Positions 34,320 through 46,400 of a stretch of 64,000 nucleotides of DNA are shown here, in pieces. Position 1 is the first letter of the stretch. Every line of letters begins with the position of its first letter. This DNA is from Sclerotinia nivalis (Eukaryota; Ascomycota; Leotiomycetes; Helotiales; Sclerotiniaceae): assembly GCA_029531795.1 (NCBI GenBank), contig JAPEIS010000004.1, positions 806,001 through 870,000 on the forward strand, in the 5' to 3' direction. The notes below the pieces were generated by a model. The model made no database searches. It saw nothing but the letters and a program-made list of their open reading frames with translations, and was not told the origin of the DNA. The translations under genes were made by a program, and so were the position numbers.

Positions 34320-34967
34320 ATACTAAGTAAGCAGTGCAAGCTTAAATAACTCTTTTTTACTCAATAGGAGTGAATATATGAAAATAATAGAAAAGTTTCG
34401 ATCTTTTCTTATCTAGATGCGTATCTATAAGATGATTATAATCACAGTATATGTATACATTCATTACAGATGAGCCTGATATCATGTTATGTTATGTCAT
34501 ATTACGTTAAAGTAAGTTGAGTAAGTAGGGTACGTAGGGTACGTAGAGTAATGCAACGCGTATGCAAATAGGTTAGGTTGTGCGATACTTAGGTAGGTGG
34601 GTAGTATTAAGACATACACTCCTACTCCTACTCCTGCATCCTTGCATCATCCATTCATCCATCATCCATCGCAATCCCAATCACAAGTCATGATACTCCA
34701 GCTATTCTCTCTCCATTGACGCCCATCCATCCATCAACAACCATTAAACCAAACCGTGCTGCACAAAAAAAGTTTTACACCCCTCAGATCGAACGGTCGA
34801 CAACAGACAACAACAGATCTGATCATAATCCATAAACCATAGGTATCATCGCAAGTTGAAACAAAGAGAGAAAGCATCATGACATAGATGCCACCAGCCA
34901 ACAAACCAACACAATTCGATCCCAGATAATCTATCGGTAATCGATAATGAGAAACCTAGAAGTGAGT
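34320..34967. other. Spacer between the retrotransposon and the transporter gene
   Basis: 3' side of the minus-strand transporter. Short direct repeats GTAGGGTACGTAGGGTACGTAGAGTA occupy 34525-34550 and TCCATC/CATCCAT clusters lie around 34643-34672. No gene. Confidence 0.45.
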
Positions 34968-36976
34968 TTACTCAAGACCGCTAGTAACCGCAGTATTATG
35001 ACCCAAATCATTATGATTATGACCTGAAGTATGAGCTTGAGTATGAGTAGCCGTAGCCTTCTCATCCGTCAAAACACCCCCATTATTATCATGACCAAGA
35101 TCACCATCATGACCATCCACCAAATCAACAAAATGCTTGCTAGGTTTCCAATAAACGGAATCCTTAGCAGTAGTATTGCTATCATAAAGTTCATCAATTT
35201 GTTCAAGTGTCAAGCCCTTAGTTTCATAAATCATGAAATAAACAAAGGCGATACACACAAAGCAACAACCGAACCAGATGAAGAAAATCTTCGATTGGAG
35301 ATTAGCGTTGCCTTTTCCGTAGTTGACGAGATAAGGTGTGGAATATGCAATTGCCCAATTGAGAAGCCAGTTGGTGGCGACAGACATGGAAAGGGCCTTG
35401 GCCCGGACTTTGAGGGGGAAAATCTCGCCGCAGACAACCCATGCGAGGGGTCCCCAGGTAGAAGCGAAGAAGAAAATGTAGATGCAAATGAAAGCGATGG
35501 ATGCCTTTTGGGCAGCAACGTTTTTCGCGAATACATCACCGGTTGCTGTTTGTCCGGTGGTGGTTGTTCCCAATACGGCGACGATGAGTTGACTAACACA
35601 CATTCCGACAGCTCCCCATAACAGAAGTGGACGACGACCGAATTTTTCAATTCCGTATAAGCCAGGAAGAGTAGATGAAACATTGACAGCACTGGTAATC
35701 ATTTGAATGACAAAAGCATTTGTGATGCCAGAGTTCTTGAAGTATTGAGTACCATAGTCTAGGGAACCAAATTAGCAGTGCTCTGTCGAAGGTTTCATGA
35801 CCGAAATAGACTTACAAAAAATGAAGTTAACACCAGTAAGTTGTTGCAAAGCTTGAAGTAAACATCCGGTCGCAAGTCTTTTAGCCATACCACCTTTGAA
35901 ACAATCCGCATAAGAAGCTTGACCAAGTTGGAGTTCGTATTCATGATTAGCTTGAATTTCAGCCAATTCTTCACGAATGTATGAATCATCAGCAGGAAGA
36001 CGACGGAGCTTGGAGAGAGATTGGGCAGCCTTCTGGTACTGTCCCCGCTTAATTAAGTAACGAGGTGTTTCAGGCAAGAACAATAATCCGATGACCAAGA
36101 TGATAGCCTAAACTGGTGTTAATAAAGTACAGGTAGAGCTCAAGGTGAAGTGACCAACCCAAAGGAATTGAATTGCAATCGGAATTCTATATGATCCAGT
36201 GTCATTTCGGCCTTGTGTAGCATTATCGACAACAGCTGCGAGAAGCAGACCAATTGTGATGGCCAATTGGTAACATCCAACAATAACACCTCGAATCCAT
36301 TTGGGCGCAGTCTCTGATTGGTAGAGTGGAACTTAGTGAAATCGTGTTAGCTCATTGCTTGACCCGTCCATGTAATAGGATTAATTAAATAGTATAAATA
36401 GGCAAAACGTATTGAATTGAGGCAAAATCACAGAACTTACTTAAAGCAGAGATGAGACCAACTCCAAACCCAGCAAAGAAACGACCAGCAATGAACATTG
36501 GAAGTGCTGTCGAGGCAGTTTGTAAGATAACACCGAAATTAAAAACAATACCGGAAGATATCAACAGAGCAATGCGGCGACCAAAGAAGTCCGCAAGAGG
36601 AGCTGCAGTGAGTGCGCCGAAGAAGGTACCCGCCGATAGAATAGAGACAACCGCCGCAGATTGGGAAGGAGAAACATCGAGATGGTCCTTTGGATTGACA
36701 TAGCCAGTAGAGAATTCCTTCTGCCAGTAGCTAGTTTAAGTGTTAGTAAAAAGACGCATTAAAGTCATATTAAGTAGCGTTAACTTACTCCATAGCGAGA
36801 ATACCACCAATAGTACCTGTATCATAACCAAAAAGGAGGCCACCAAATGCAACAAAACATCCGATGACGATCTAATCAGACTGTTAATCATGGTTGAAAA
36901 TGGTATATAGATAGACACTTACTGCTGGCCATGATCTGCCTGGAACGCCCGTAGGCTTCACGATTGAAATACCCAT
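34968..36976 (-). CDS. MFS sugar (hexose) transporter
   Basis: Six exons: 36976-36923, 36871-36789, 36730-36441, 36331-36159, 36107-35816, 35758-34968; introns 51-109 nt, all in frame; 560 residues. Sugar-porter signatures in order: GGLLFGYDTGTIGG, PLADFFGRRIALL, then LFLPETPRYLIKRG, QQLTGVNFIFYYGTQYF, GIEKFGRRPLLL, and YETKGLTLEQIDELY after the last helix (usually PETKG). Twelve membrane segments are expected, with the long loop between helices 6 and 7 at ~220-275. The closest recognisable group is fungal high-affinity glucose/hexose transporters at the plasma membrane; the exact sugar is not readable. Odd feature: the last ~45 residues are His/Gly/Asp-rich (VDGHDGDLGHDNNGG; HTQAHTSGHNHNDLGHN), which may bind metal or be a signalling tail. 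Confidence 0.88.
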
Positions 36977-39211
36977 CTTATTGATTGATATCCTTATAAC
37001 AGGTCAAGCAAAAAGGATGGATTAAAGAATGCGAAGGTTGTAGTGTATGCCAAAAGGGATTCTGTAGGAGATGTTGAATTAAGAGAAAAAATTGTATGAA
37101 ATTAATGTTGTGTAAGAATCCAGAATTTGGGAGCTCGAAGGAAGGTGATTCTTATGTAGAGGGGTAGGCAGGAACGATTCTGTGTATGAGCTTATTTAAA
37201 ATGTTTCGCATCTAGATAGGAGTAATTGGATAATCTCCGTTGGAAAGTGCCATGCGACGAGCAAGGGATTCACTGATTTTGGTAGTAAAAAAGGGTGGTT
37301 GGATGCATGGAGAGAAAGCTCCAAGGCTTGCACAAGGAAGTACCTAGGTACAGTACATGTATTCAAATTCTGGGTATCCGAATTTCTGGGGTGATTTCAG
37401 GTCTTGGCTCAATTACGTACGGGATAGCAATGTAACATATGACAATGAGATGATAGTCTGCGTAGTGTATTTAAGAATGGGTGATCTTCGTATTGACGAC
37501 TTACTAGGATCTTCGAATTTGAATGGCATTTTTAACCATTGAAAAGTCTAAAAAATGCAGGTTGAAGTGTCAAAAGGTATCAAAAGTCTCCAACAACCAA
37601 TTGCGGGGAAGGCGGGATGCCATCGGAAAGTATCAATTACTTTCTGGGGTAGAAATCCAACGTTCAATTATGGCGAATAGTAATTGATTTTCCTATGCAG
37701 CTCGAGTCTCGAGAGAACCCAGTTCGTTTGAGCTGTTCTGTTGTGTGACTTCGTTAATTGATATAAGTTTCTTGGAATTGGTGATATATTGAGTAATATC
37801 AAATGAGGTGAATGGATCTCATCCCAACAACTTGGACCATCTTCATTTTTTTCGCTGGGCCGTATTCGAACGGTATTATTCGCATCCCTAGCTATCAGTA
37901 TTCGGTCCTTCAGGTGAACGTGATTGTTTAAGATGTAAGAATTTGAGGTCAATAGTGTCGTGTGTGTCATGGCCAAGTTTATGGGAGGAATGTGGAGGTA
38001 TGTGGAGGTATTTCAGACGAGAGAAGAGAAGAGAAGAGGTTTGTCCTCGGCTCAAATGGCGCTAAGAAAACCTAAATTCAACCACGTGTAGCCTGTGTTC
38101 AATTTTGTGATGGCGACGTCGACAACGATATAACTTAAACCTTCAATAGGAAAAAGGTGCAGGGCCGGAACAATGAAAAAAGGAACATTAATCCTCAATT
38201 GTTCTCTGTATATCTCACATGAATGTTGTGTTCCGAACAAGTGGCGAGTTATTTATTCCTTGGAGTTTCCCAGCCAAAACTTATCCAATACAACGATTAT
38301 GTACTGAGTATAAAACTCCCTCGTCGCATATGGCTGACGCCGAGCAGGACATTTATTATGCACTTTTCGAGGCTCGACGTACTTGGCACATATAACATCG
38401 GTCCGAAAATCAGCTAATCCTCTCCTTGCTTCACTTCATTGAACTCGAATTATTGTACGGTACAAAACGGTGGAGTGTTTTGGGGGCCTTTTGAACAATG
38501 GTAATTGTGTTGTGGTCACACATAGAATCATGTCGTGATCGCTGGGTACATGAACATTGCTTTTCGAAACTCGCATAACTTCTTTGTGGTAGTTTATGCA
38601 TTTTCTTTCTCGTTTGTCTCAATAGGAAAGGATACAAGAATATGCCCAGGATGAAGTTGTCTTGGCTTGGTTCCAGTGGCGCAGAACTAAAAAATCGCAT
38701 GGCATTGATCTCTTGCACGACATATTATTTTACTTGGCGTTTCTATCTTTGTAAAATATCGCTTTACATTCAGTTTTGTTTGGTTTCCACGCCGCATTTA
38801 TCAAGCCCAGATAATACCACTGGCTAATCAAGCCATAATGGGATCTCAAACCTCATATAGGCACACTTCCCTCTTGTTGTTTGTTTGTTTACCTGCTTGC
38901 TAGAAAGCCCAGTGACATGATGCAAGTACATCATATCATGCTTTTCATAGCGCGGCATTATAGTAGGCCCGACCGGATCCTTTTCTCTTATTGTTACATA
39001 GCAGAAGCCTCTTCCGGTCCATCGTCTAGGTAGCCAATGACAGCCAGTACCACGACATTCATACATAAAATGCAGGTCGTCTCTTAAGACCAGACCTGAA
39101 CTAGGACGTGGATATCTCGATGCTTCTTCGTACCGTTTCTTTTTTTCCTCGGTCGGATTAATTGGATTGACCGAATAGGAACCCGATTGGAAAGTGCAAA
39201 GGATTTAGAAG
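36977..39211. other. Gene-poor spacer
   Basis: Promoter of the transporter (36977-37200) followed by about 2 kb without supported genes. Short ORFs on both strands look like chance. No repeats of note. Confidence 0.45.
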
Positions 39212-39502
39212 ATGAGTTCTTCGAATGGACTTGGACATTGGGAGGTGCGATATGAAAGAAAGAGGCTTGCTCATCTCCGCACGAAGGTGCTGGGTTGTGT
39301 CAAAAGCATGGAGAAAATGCCATAAGATGTTGGTGATTTGCATGATTATTTTCTACTGCTTGACGGCGGAGAAGATCAACTTCTCCGAGATGATTTTGCG
39401 ACTGCGTTTGATATGGCTCTACTTGCTCCGGAGAGCCCAAAAGAGGATAAATTCCAAAGTTTCATGGTTGACTCTATTGTACGGCGAAGTCTGAAAAGAT
39501 GA
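39212..39502 (+). pseudogene. Small ORF interrupted by one in-frame stop
   Basis: One frame runs from ATG 39212 to TGA 39502 with a single TAA at 39323-39325. The first part is MSSSNGLGHWEVRYERKRL... (37 codons), the second begins DVGDLHDYFLLLDGGEDQLL and ends DSIVRRSLKR (58 codons). The second half has the composition of a soluble folded protein and no low complexity, unlike neighbouring ORFs. The TAA could derive from CAA by one C-to-T change. No intron of reasonable length removes the stop in frame. Family not recognised. Confidence 0.35.
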
Positions 39503-39592
39503 TCGTCTTCCAAGAAAATGTGGATAGTATAAGAAGTCCTTAGCTCACAAACCACCTTCTTATTCGAACACATACACAATGCCCAGATTGAA

Positions 39593-40696
39593 TTAAGTCA
39601 TTGTACACTCCATAATTCTTAAAGCCAGCTCCCCTCCTATCCTATGTCTCTTCCTCCTAGTATAGAATTTCGACCATGGACATCTTCCTCTCCCGCTGTT
39701 CATTCTTTCCTTTCCATTAACTACTGTATCATTTTCTGGCTCAGCTTCTTCCTCGATAATCGGCCTCTGCATCTCCAACCATGCCACTCTCTCCATCAAC
39801 CCTCTATTTTCCTCTGATAATCCCTCAACTGTATGTCCCAAATTGTTTATATCATCCCTCATAGCGTTTACCAACGCCTCGTTTTCCGTATGTCTCCTCC
39901 TGAGACCATCAATATCGTTTAGGAGTTCGGTTACCCTTTGTTCCCTTTCTGCATCTCTCGTTCTCAGATCTTGAACTTCGCCCATTAACCGCTGTTCCAT
40001 TTGGACATTTTCCGCATCCCTCCTCGCTAATCCTTCCATAATCTCTCTTCTCAATGCTTCAATAGCAGCGGTATCTCTCAGTCTTTCTCTGTGTCCTCTC
40101 AAAACTTCAGTCCTTAGCCTTGAAACCTCTCTCCTCATTCCCCTCACCTCCTCCCCTACTTCAGCCCTTAACCCCAGAATCTCTCCTCTTATTCCGTTCA
40201 TCTCCCCCCCCACTTCAGCATTTAACCCCAAAATCTCTCCTCTCATTCCCCTCACCTCCTCCCCCACTTCAACCCTGAGCTCCAAGATCTCTCCTCTCAT
40301 TCCCCTCATATCCTCCCCCACTTCACCACTCAACCCTAAAACCTCTCCTCTTAACCCTAAAATTTCCTGCCTCAAGCCTCTGACATCCTCTCTATTCTGC
40401 GTCCCTTCGTTTCTCAAAACCAAAATCTCTCCCCTAGTTCCCCTAAACTCTTCCCTTGCACCCCTCGCCTCTTCTCTTGCACTCCTTACCTCCTCCCTCA
40501 TCCTCCTAATTTCATTCCCCAGCCCTCCAATCCTCCTCTCCTTCTGCAGCAACTCGGCCCTCACTCCCCTAACTTCCTCTCTCAGCTCTGCAACCTCTAC
40601 CCTCGCAGCTCTCGCATCTAGATGATCATCTTCAACACGAATCTCATACTCGTATCTCATGTCAAAATCGTGGAAGCGAAAGTGTAAATTTGCCAT
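39593..40696 (-). CDS. Coiled-coil protein with 18-residue repeats
   Basis: Single exon, 367 residues. Residues ~30-310 are a nearly continuous coiled coil rich in Glu, Arg and Leu. The central part (~115-205) consists of 18-residue units such as EVGEEVRGMRGEILGLRA, encoded by imperfect 54-bp DNA repeats at about 40110-40350. The N terminus (MANLHFRFHDFDMRYEYEIR) and the basic, Cys-containing C terminus (RGRCPWSKFYTRRKRHR) are outside the coil. No motor, zinc finger or enzymatic domain. No signal peptide. It could be structural or a cytoskeletal/nuclear adaptor; function not inferable. Repeat expansion by slippage is likely, so length may vary between strains. Confidence 0.7.
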   Translation of the reverse strand: MANLHFRFHDFDMRYEYEIRVEDDHLDARAARVEVAELREEVRGVRAELLQKERRIGGLGNEIRRMREEVRSAREEARGAREEFRGTRGEILVLRNEGTQNREDVRGLRQEILGLRGEVLGLSGEVGEDMRGMRGEILELRVEVGEEVRGMRGEILGLNAEVGGEMNGIRGEILGLRAEVGEEVRGMRREVSRLRTEVLRGHRERLRDTAAIEALRREIMEGLARRDAENVQMEQRLMGEVQDLRTRDAEREQRVTELLNDIDGLRRRHTENEALVNAMRDDINNLGHTVEGLSEENRGLMERVAWLEMQRPIIEEEAEPENDTVVNGKERMNSGRGRCPWSKFYTRRKRHRIGGELALRIMECTMT

Positions 40697-43478
40697 TGTT
40701 GAGGTGGTTTGGATCTCGAATGGTGAGTGAGGATAAATTATGACGTCTAGTATCTCCGTGGTCGAGATGCGTATTTCTGAGCAGACTGTGTCTAGATATC
40801 TAGCTTTTCGAATTGATGGCTGAGTTGCGATCCATCAATCATATCAATTCTTCTCCCCTTCTATGCACATCCAAGAAGCATCAGTATAGACTCCAGTCAT
40901 CTCGAAGAGAAGAACAATGCGTTGACGTATCAATCTCATATACCAATAACGAGAATAGACGCATCTGTCAGTATCCTCAACTCCTGCACGTTTAAAAAAA
41001 CTTGACTCTTACCTATCAAACAACACAAATACAGATACAAATCCTAACCCATCAAGTAACCACACAACATCCACTCGAATCTAACTCTCTCTTCATGAAC
41101 AATCCGACAAAAGTCCTCGTTAATACCATTGACTGTCAAAAGACACAACGTGTCTCGCCACCAGCCCACAGCAAGATACCCCTCTTTTAGTCTACAGCAA
41201 AATACCCCTCTTTCATTCCACAGCTCAACCAAATAAATATCGACAACACACTATGCAAAACATCAAGGTTCTCGGTCTATTCGCTGCATATCTCAGCGAT
41301 TCTGGCTTTTGTACCTGCGCATATCCGCCACATTGTCCAATACTCCAACTTTCCCTCAATGACTGAACCCTGAACGCCTTGACCATTGGATGTTCAAACC
41401 AGTCGATAGACCCTTCCATAGAAACTTCAACCCCAGCTCCAAGATTCTCCATCACGGTCTCATTGCGATTGCTCCGTCTTGTTCTAACTTTACTTGCAAA
41501 CCCACCGCCGATCCCCGCAGCCACCCGAGCCCCTTTTCTTTCAACCCAAATTTCAACGCCACTAATTCATACAATCCACACCACGCCTTCACCTCAATCT
41601 CCTTCGACGAATCCCAAGCTCTTTTCCGTTTGTTTTCCTTTTCAAATTCATTCAAACAGCATCATCCGATCAATTATCCAATCAGATCACTCCTCACAAT
41701 TTACAAAATATTTACTCGAAACTTGACACCCATCCTGCATATGCATCTACCCATCAACCACTGATATTCCATTAACGATATACTTGCGCAACATTGTGCA
41801 ACAATGTGGAACAATGACTCTGTTATCACGGGAAGTTGCTGGGAGTATCGAATTAAGGAGATTTTGTATTTAAGTTTGCTGGCATGCGAGGGATTGATGA
41901 CTAGTTATAATCTCGATGCTTTTTTGGGATTGGAGGGGGTTTGAAAGAGAAAATGGATGTTGGGGGTGAATTTCTTGCTTTTAGCTCCAGAGTTGTCTTC
42001 GCTACTGGGTAGATGTTTTGTGAGGTTCTTGTGTGTTTTTGGATATCTTGTAAGGTTCTAATCTAATTTCATTCTAATAACACATCTTTCGCTTTTCGGT
42101 TTCGGTTTCAGCCTTTTGGATTCGTTTTTTGGGTTCAGTTGTTGTTTGACTACCACCACGTGGCCGGCTCAAATGATGTCATGATAAAGAAATACTACTC
42201 GATGCAATTTTCGCACATCTAATTGACCTCAGTATAGAGTCTAGTCGGACATAATTCATTTTTCATGAGAGTTTATTTGAGTGAGTCTCCTATAATACTG
42301 AGAAAAGATCACATTTTAACGCTATGTTTTGGGACTAGTCTGCACCGAAGCTACTGGCGAGGGGAACTGGTATCTAGTATTATCGGAGTTGATTATGATT
42401 ATTTTTCTCCAGGTGCCCATATGTTCTACCTAGGATAGATATATAAAGCGTCGATCTATTCTATTCTATATATAATTTCAACAGATATTTTGCAAGCACA
42501 ATCATATGAAGCTCTACAAGACATCCGTTTGCTAATACAAAATTTGATTTTTGGCACTATCTTCAAGGGGATTTATTAGAACTACCTGACTACCGATATT
42601 CCTTCGCCTAATTCCCAAATCCATAAATGACGATTATGAAAGAAAGAATCCTTTACCAACTACAGTCTAAGTCTTCTTTCCCTGAAATCTCTTAACTTAA
42701 ATCCATCCCAATCTTCTCATCCATCGGAGCCTGTAAATCAAGTCTCCCACCAATTTTCTCATTTATCGGAGCCTCGGAAATAGCATGTTTCGTATTTAAG
42801 TGTATGAAAATCACTATCGCCATAGTTCCCTGTCCTGCCTCGTCATAAATTCATCATTTTATATGTGTCGATACCCTCGAAACCGCAATCTCGTTCGCCA
42901 TCTTCCTATCCTTCGTTACTTGTAAACATACTAAATCGATATGCTGATTATTGATATTTTCATATCGTCATATTTTCTACTCACGATGGTATTCTGAGCA
43001 AGATTATTGAATACTCCAGCGATCGTAAATGGATCCTCGTATGCTGTCATGTCTCGCCTCCTCGCGCGTTCTTTTTCGGCTAATTGTAGTCCCTTGTGAT
43101 GGCGTTATTTTTGACGTGCTGTTTGATGGTAGGTATTGTTTTTGATTGTTACTATAAATAAGGAAATACAAGGTATTTAAGAAGCCGAAAGCTTAAGAAG
43201 GCAGGGCATAATCAACATCAAGGAATTAAGACATCCTTCTATCGTTCCAGTTGTAATTTTACATTTGTTGTCAGAGGTAAGAATGGGCGATCTAAATCGA
43301 TATAATATCATTCCGGGCTGCGCATGTTTATTGAATTGATCAACTTGCGTTTGGAGAAAAGAAGACAGGATAATTGTTTATGATTGATGATAGAAACAAT
43401 AAATGATTCATGACAGTTAACAATACAAAATCTAACCATTGAAGATCCGTAGTAACTTTTCTTCCACACATGAATATA
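40697..43478. other. Intergenic region without supported gene
   Basis: Holds the promoter of the coiled-coil gene and the 3' UTR of the chitinase gene. ORFs at 41225-41764 on both strands overlap each other in CT-rich DNA and lack family features. The stretch 41780-43470 shows nothing further. Confidence 0.45.
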
Positions 43479-46400
43479 TTAGAACGGCCCAGCAGGACCA
43501 AAACCTTGTCCTGTTAACCACAAATCATCATACTTGCTCTGTGTCCAAAACGGCCCTGGTCCATGTCCATTGAGACTATGCAAGAACCTCAGAGAAGTTG
43601 TAGAAATCTCACCTTGTGGATTAAGCACATTATTCAACCAGGCTACGCCATCATTGTCGCTACCATACGACGCCGTATAAGAGGAAACAGTAGCTTGATA
43701 CCAGACATCTGCTCGAGCCTCGATATCGTTCAAAACATTATCAATCCAGTAAACGTAGAGATCACGCAAGCCAGCTTCTGGCTGCCCATTCGCACGGTTA
43801 GGTCGGTCAATTTCTCCATTAGAGCTTCCCCAAGTATAACTCTGATCAAATTGGCGACAGGCTCTTTCCATGTATTGAGATGAGTCGACAAACTTCGGCC
43901 AAATATCAGCGTGTCGCATATATGAAAAGACTCCGGCTACCTATAAATATGTTGGTGGCGTTCTTACCACAGAAGATATGTTAGTAGACTACTTACATCA
44001 CGATGCTCTCTCCGAGAAGCAAGATTACTCGCTTTTGGTCTCGAATCAATGGTGCCTCCTTCAAAGAAAGTTTCTTTTCTATTGTTCATAACCTTGTACG
44101 CGAGCACTAGACCGGCTTTGTTGTGATTCCCACCCAAACCCATCGTCATTTCGAAGAACAGGCTACCTTGTCCCCATTGAGGGGCTACGTGCGCTCGATT
44201 TCCCCCAGTGGCGGAAGGGAAGCCGATTAAAACTTCTGATACCCACTCATTTGTGGCGGGTGTGTATCCAGTTGGCAGGGGTCCATCAATTAAAAACTGC
44301 ATGAAACGCTTTAACAGTTGGACCTCGTAGATATGCTCAGTGACATATTGACTAGTGTCGGTGTCGGGGGCCTTTAACTTGGTAATAGTGACTACGAGAT
44401 CGGCGGGTCAGTAAATGCCAACACGAGGGAAGATCCCAGAGAAAATTGAGAAAACTGAGAAGCGAAAAGCTGTATCAGGAAAGCACAGAGTGAAACAAGA
44501 AAATGAAGTTTAAGATCGGGAACAGAACTAAGTATCATAAACAGGAGTTTAGCGAACCGATTGCTTACTGCTACAGCCTCTGGCATTATTGAGACCCTCA
44601 GGTCCGTACCACTTCAAAATTCCCGACTGACCCTTGGCAGTACCACAGTGCTCGTAGTTACCACATGGGAGATCGTGGTTCTCACCATTGTAATACCACG
44701 TCACGGTCTTCTCAGCTCGTTTATCCCAAAGATGACCCGTCTGTTCTCGAGTCTCTATGAGTGTACTGTTCGTCGAGCCTAGTGAGTACCATAGCTCAGA
44801 TCTGCGTACTACAGAAGAGCTGTCAATAGGGCAAGCTGGCTCAGAGCTGGGCTCAAACGGGCAGGATTCGTCTTCACGTTTTACTAGCTTGCCATCACTG
44901 ATACCACAAAGTGGACAATCTGGAATGTCCTCAACGTTTACGTTTCCTGGGCACAACAAACCGTCAACTCGCGGTACGAGGGGACCATATACCTGCGCTC
45001 GTTTTTCCAATGAATGAAAGACATCAGGTGATGATCTTGGACGAGGTTTGCTAGTTCCTGGAGTCCAACAAGCAAGTTTGCCGTCTGTCGGATATATCTG
45101 CACCTTGTCGACGGGAATGATGGGGAAAGGAGACTCGGGAAGGGCCCATTGGAAAGCTTTGGGAGCGTCAATAGTAGCCAATAAATCTGCGCCTGCGTCA
45201 ACCCCGTAGCAAAAGGAGCTCGGAGGCTGGTATTCTGCGTGGAAAGTAACATAGCCATCTGCGACTAAGTTGACAGCGCAGCTTTCGACTGGAAGAAAAT
45301 CCTGATTGAAGTCGATGCCAAAGGTTATTGTAGGTTTGACATGTGCAGTAACGTGGCCGTTAAGCGTGAATCCCCACTCAAATTCGGGCTTTTCCAAAAT
45401 CTGTGTACCGTCCTTATTCGGCTTGGTGCTTTCGGGATCCCACTCGTCATTGGCAGCGGGATACGTCTGCCGCGTGTCCCATTTGGCGAGTTTAGCTGTA
45501 CCTTGAAAATTCACGCCTGAATTGGAATTATTAGTATCGAGGTCTCAATTCGAAGCTCAAAGTCACCGGGAACATTGAAGCTCGAATACCCTGCCAATCC
45601 TACAATTACACAAACGCAAGAAAGAGACCAAGACTTACCAATAGTCGCCTCGCCTTCGAGCCTGCCGAAGAGCTTAAAGTTAGGGCCTATAGTAACGACC
45701 CCAGGTACCGCAAATGCAGCTCCAAACTTATCAGCAGAAAACATAAGTATGTCATTGGTGTCAAAATGAGCAGTGACCGCTGCCTCCATGACAAACTTAG
45801 CTGCAACATCTCCCCGATTGCGAAAGTAGAGATAGGATTTGCTCAAATCTATTAAACCATTATCACCACCTATAGTGGTGATGAGGGTGAATCCGTAGTT
45901 CACATCCACGTTGACGGTAGTCTCCGCTTTGACTTGGAGCTTGGCCTCAACATTGGGACAAGTTAAACGTTGGTCAATAATCTTGAGAATAAATGTCTCG
46001 CTGTAGGAATGGCTGATATCAAGACCCCCTGCGACTCCATTGATAAGTCCAGTCAGCCATTCTATAACATCACTATGGTACATTAGCAAAATATTTCTCT
46101 AATTGCGTTTGGTTAGATGTACTTACTCTCCAAACCACCGTTTGTGTAGCTCTTCAGGAGTCAAATGTCCAAAGTGCGCATCCTCTCGCCACTCTTCCTC
46201 CAACCACCGTTTGTGGCTTCCAGACACATCGGAAAGATTTCTTCGTCTGGCCTTTTTACGCCTGGCAGGTTCATCGACGACCCTGTCCCAATATTCTGGC
46301 TCATTGCTAAAGTCTATGCGCATCTGTGTGTTCCCCATGTCCCTTGGAACTCTGCTGAAGTTGTAGTCAAATGTGAGGTCAAAGACATTTGAAGTCTCAG

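Noticed and set aside
41225..41764. Opposed ORFs upstream of the coiled-coil gene
   Set aside because: Both strands are open only because the DNA is CT-biased; neither frame shows a domain or splice support.
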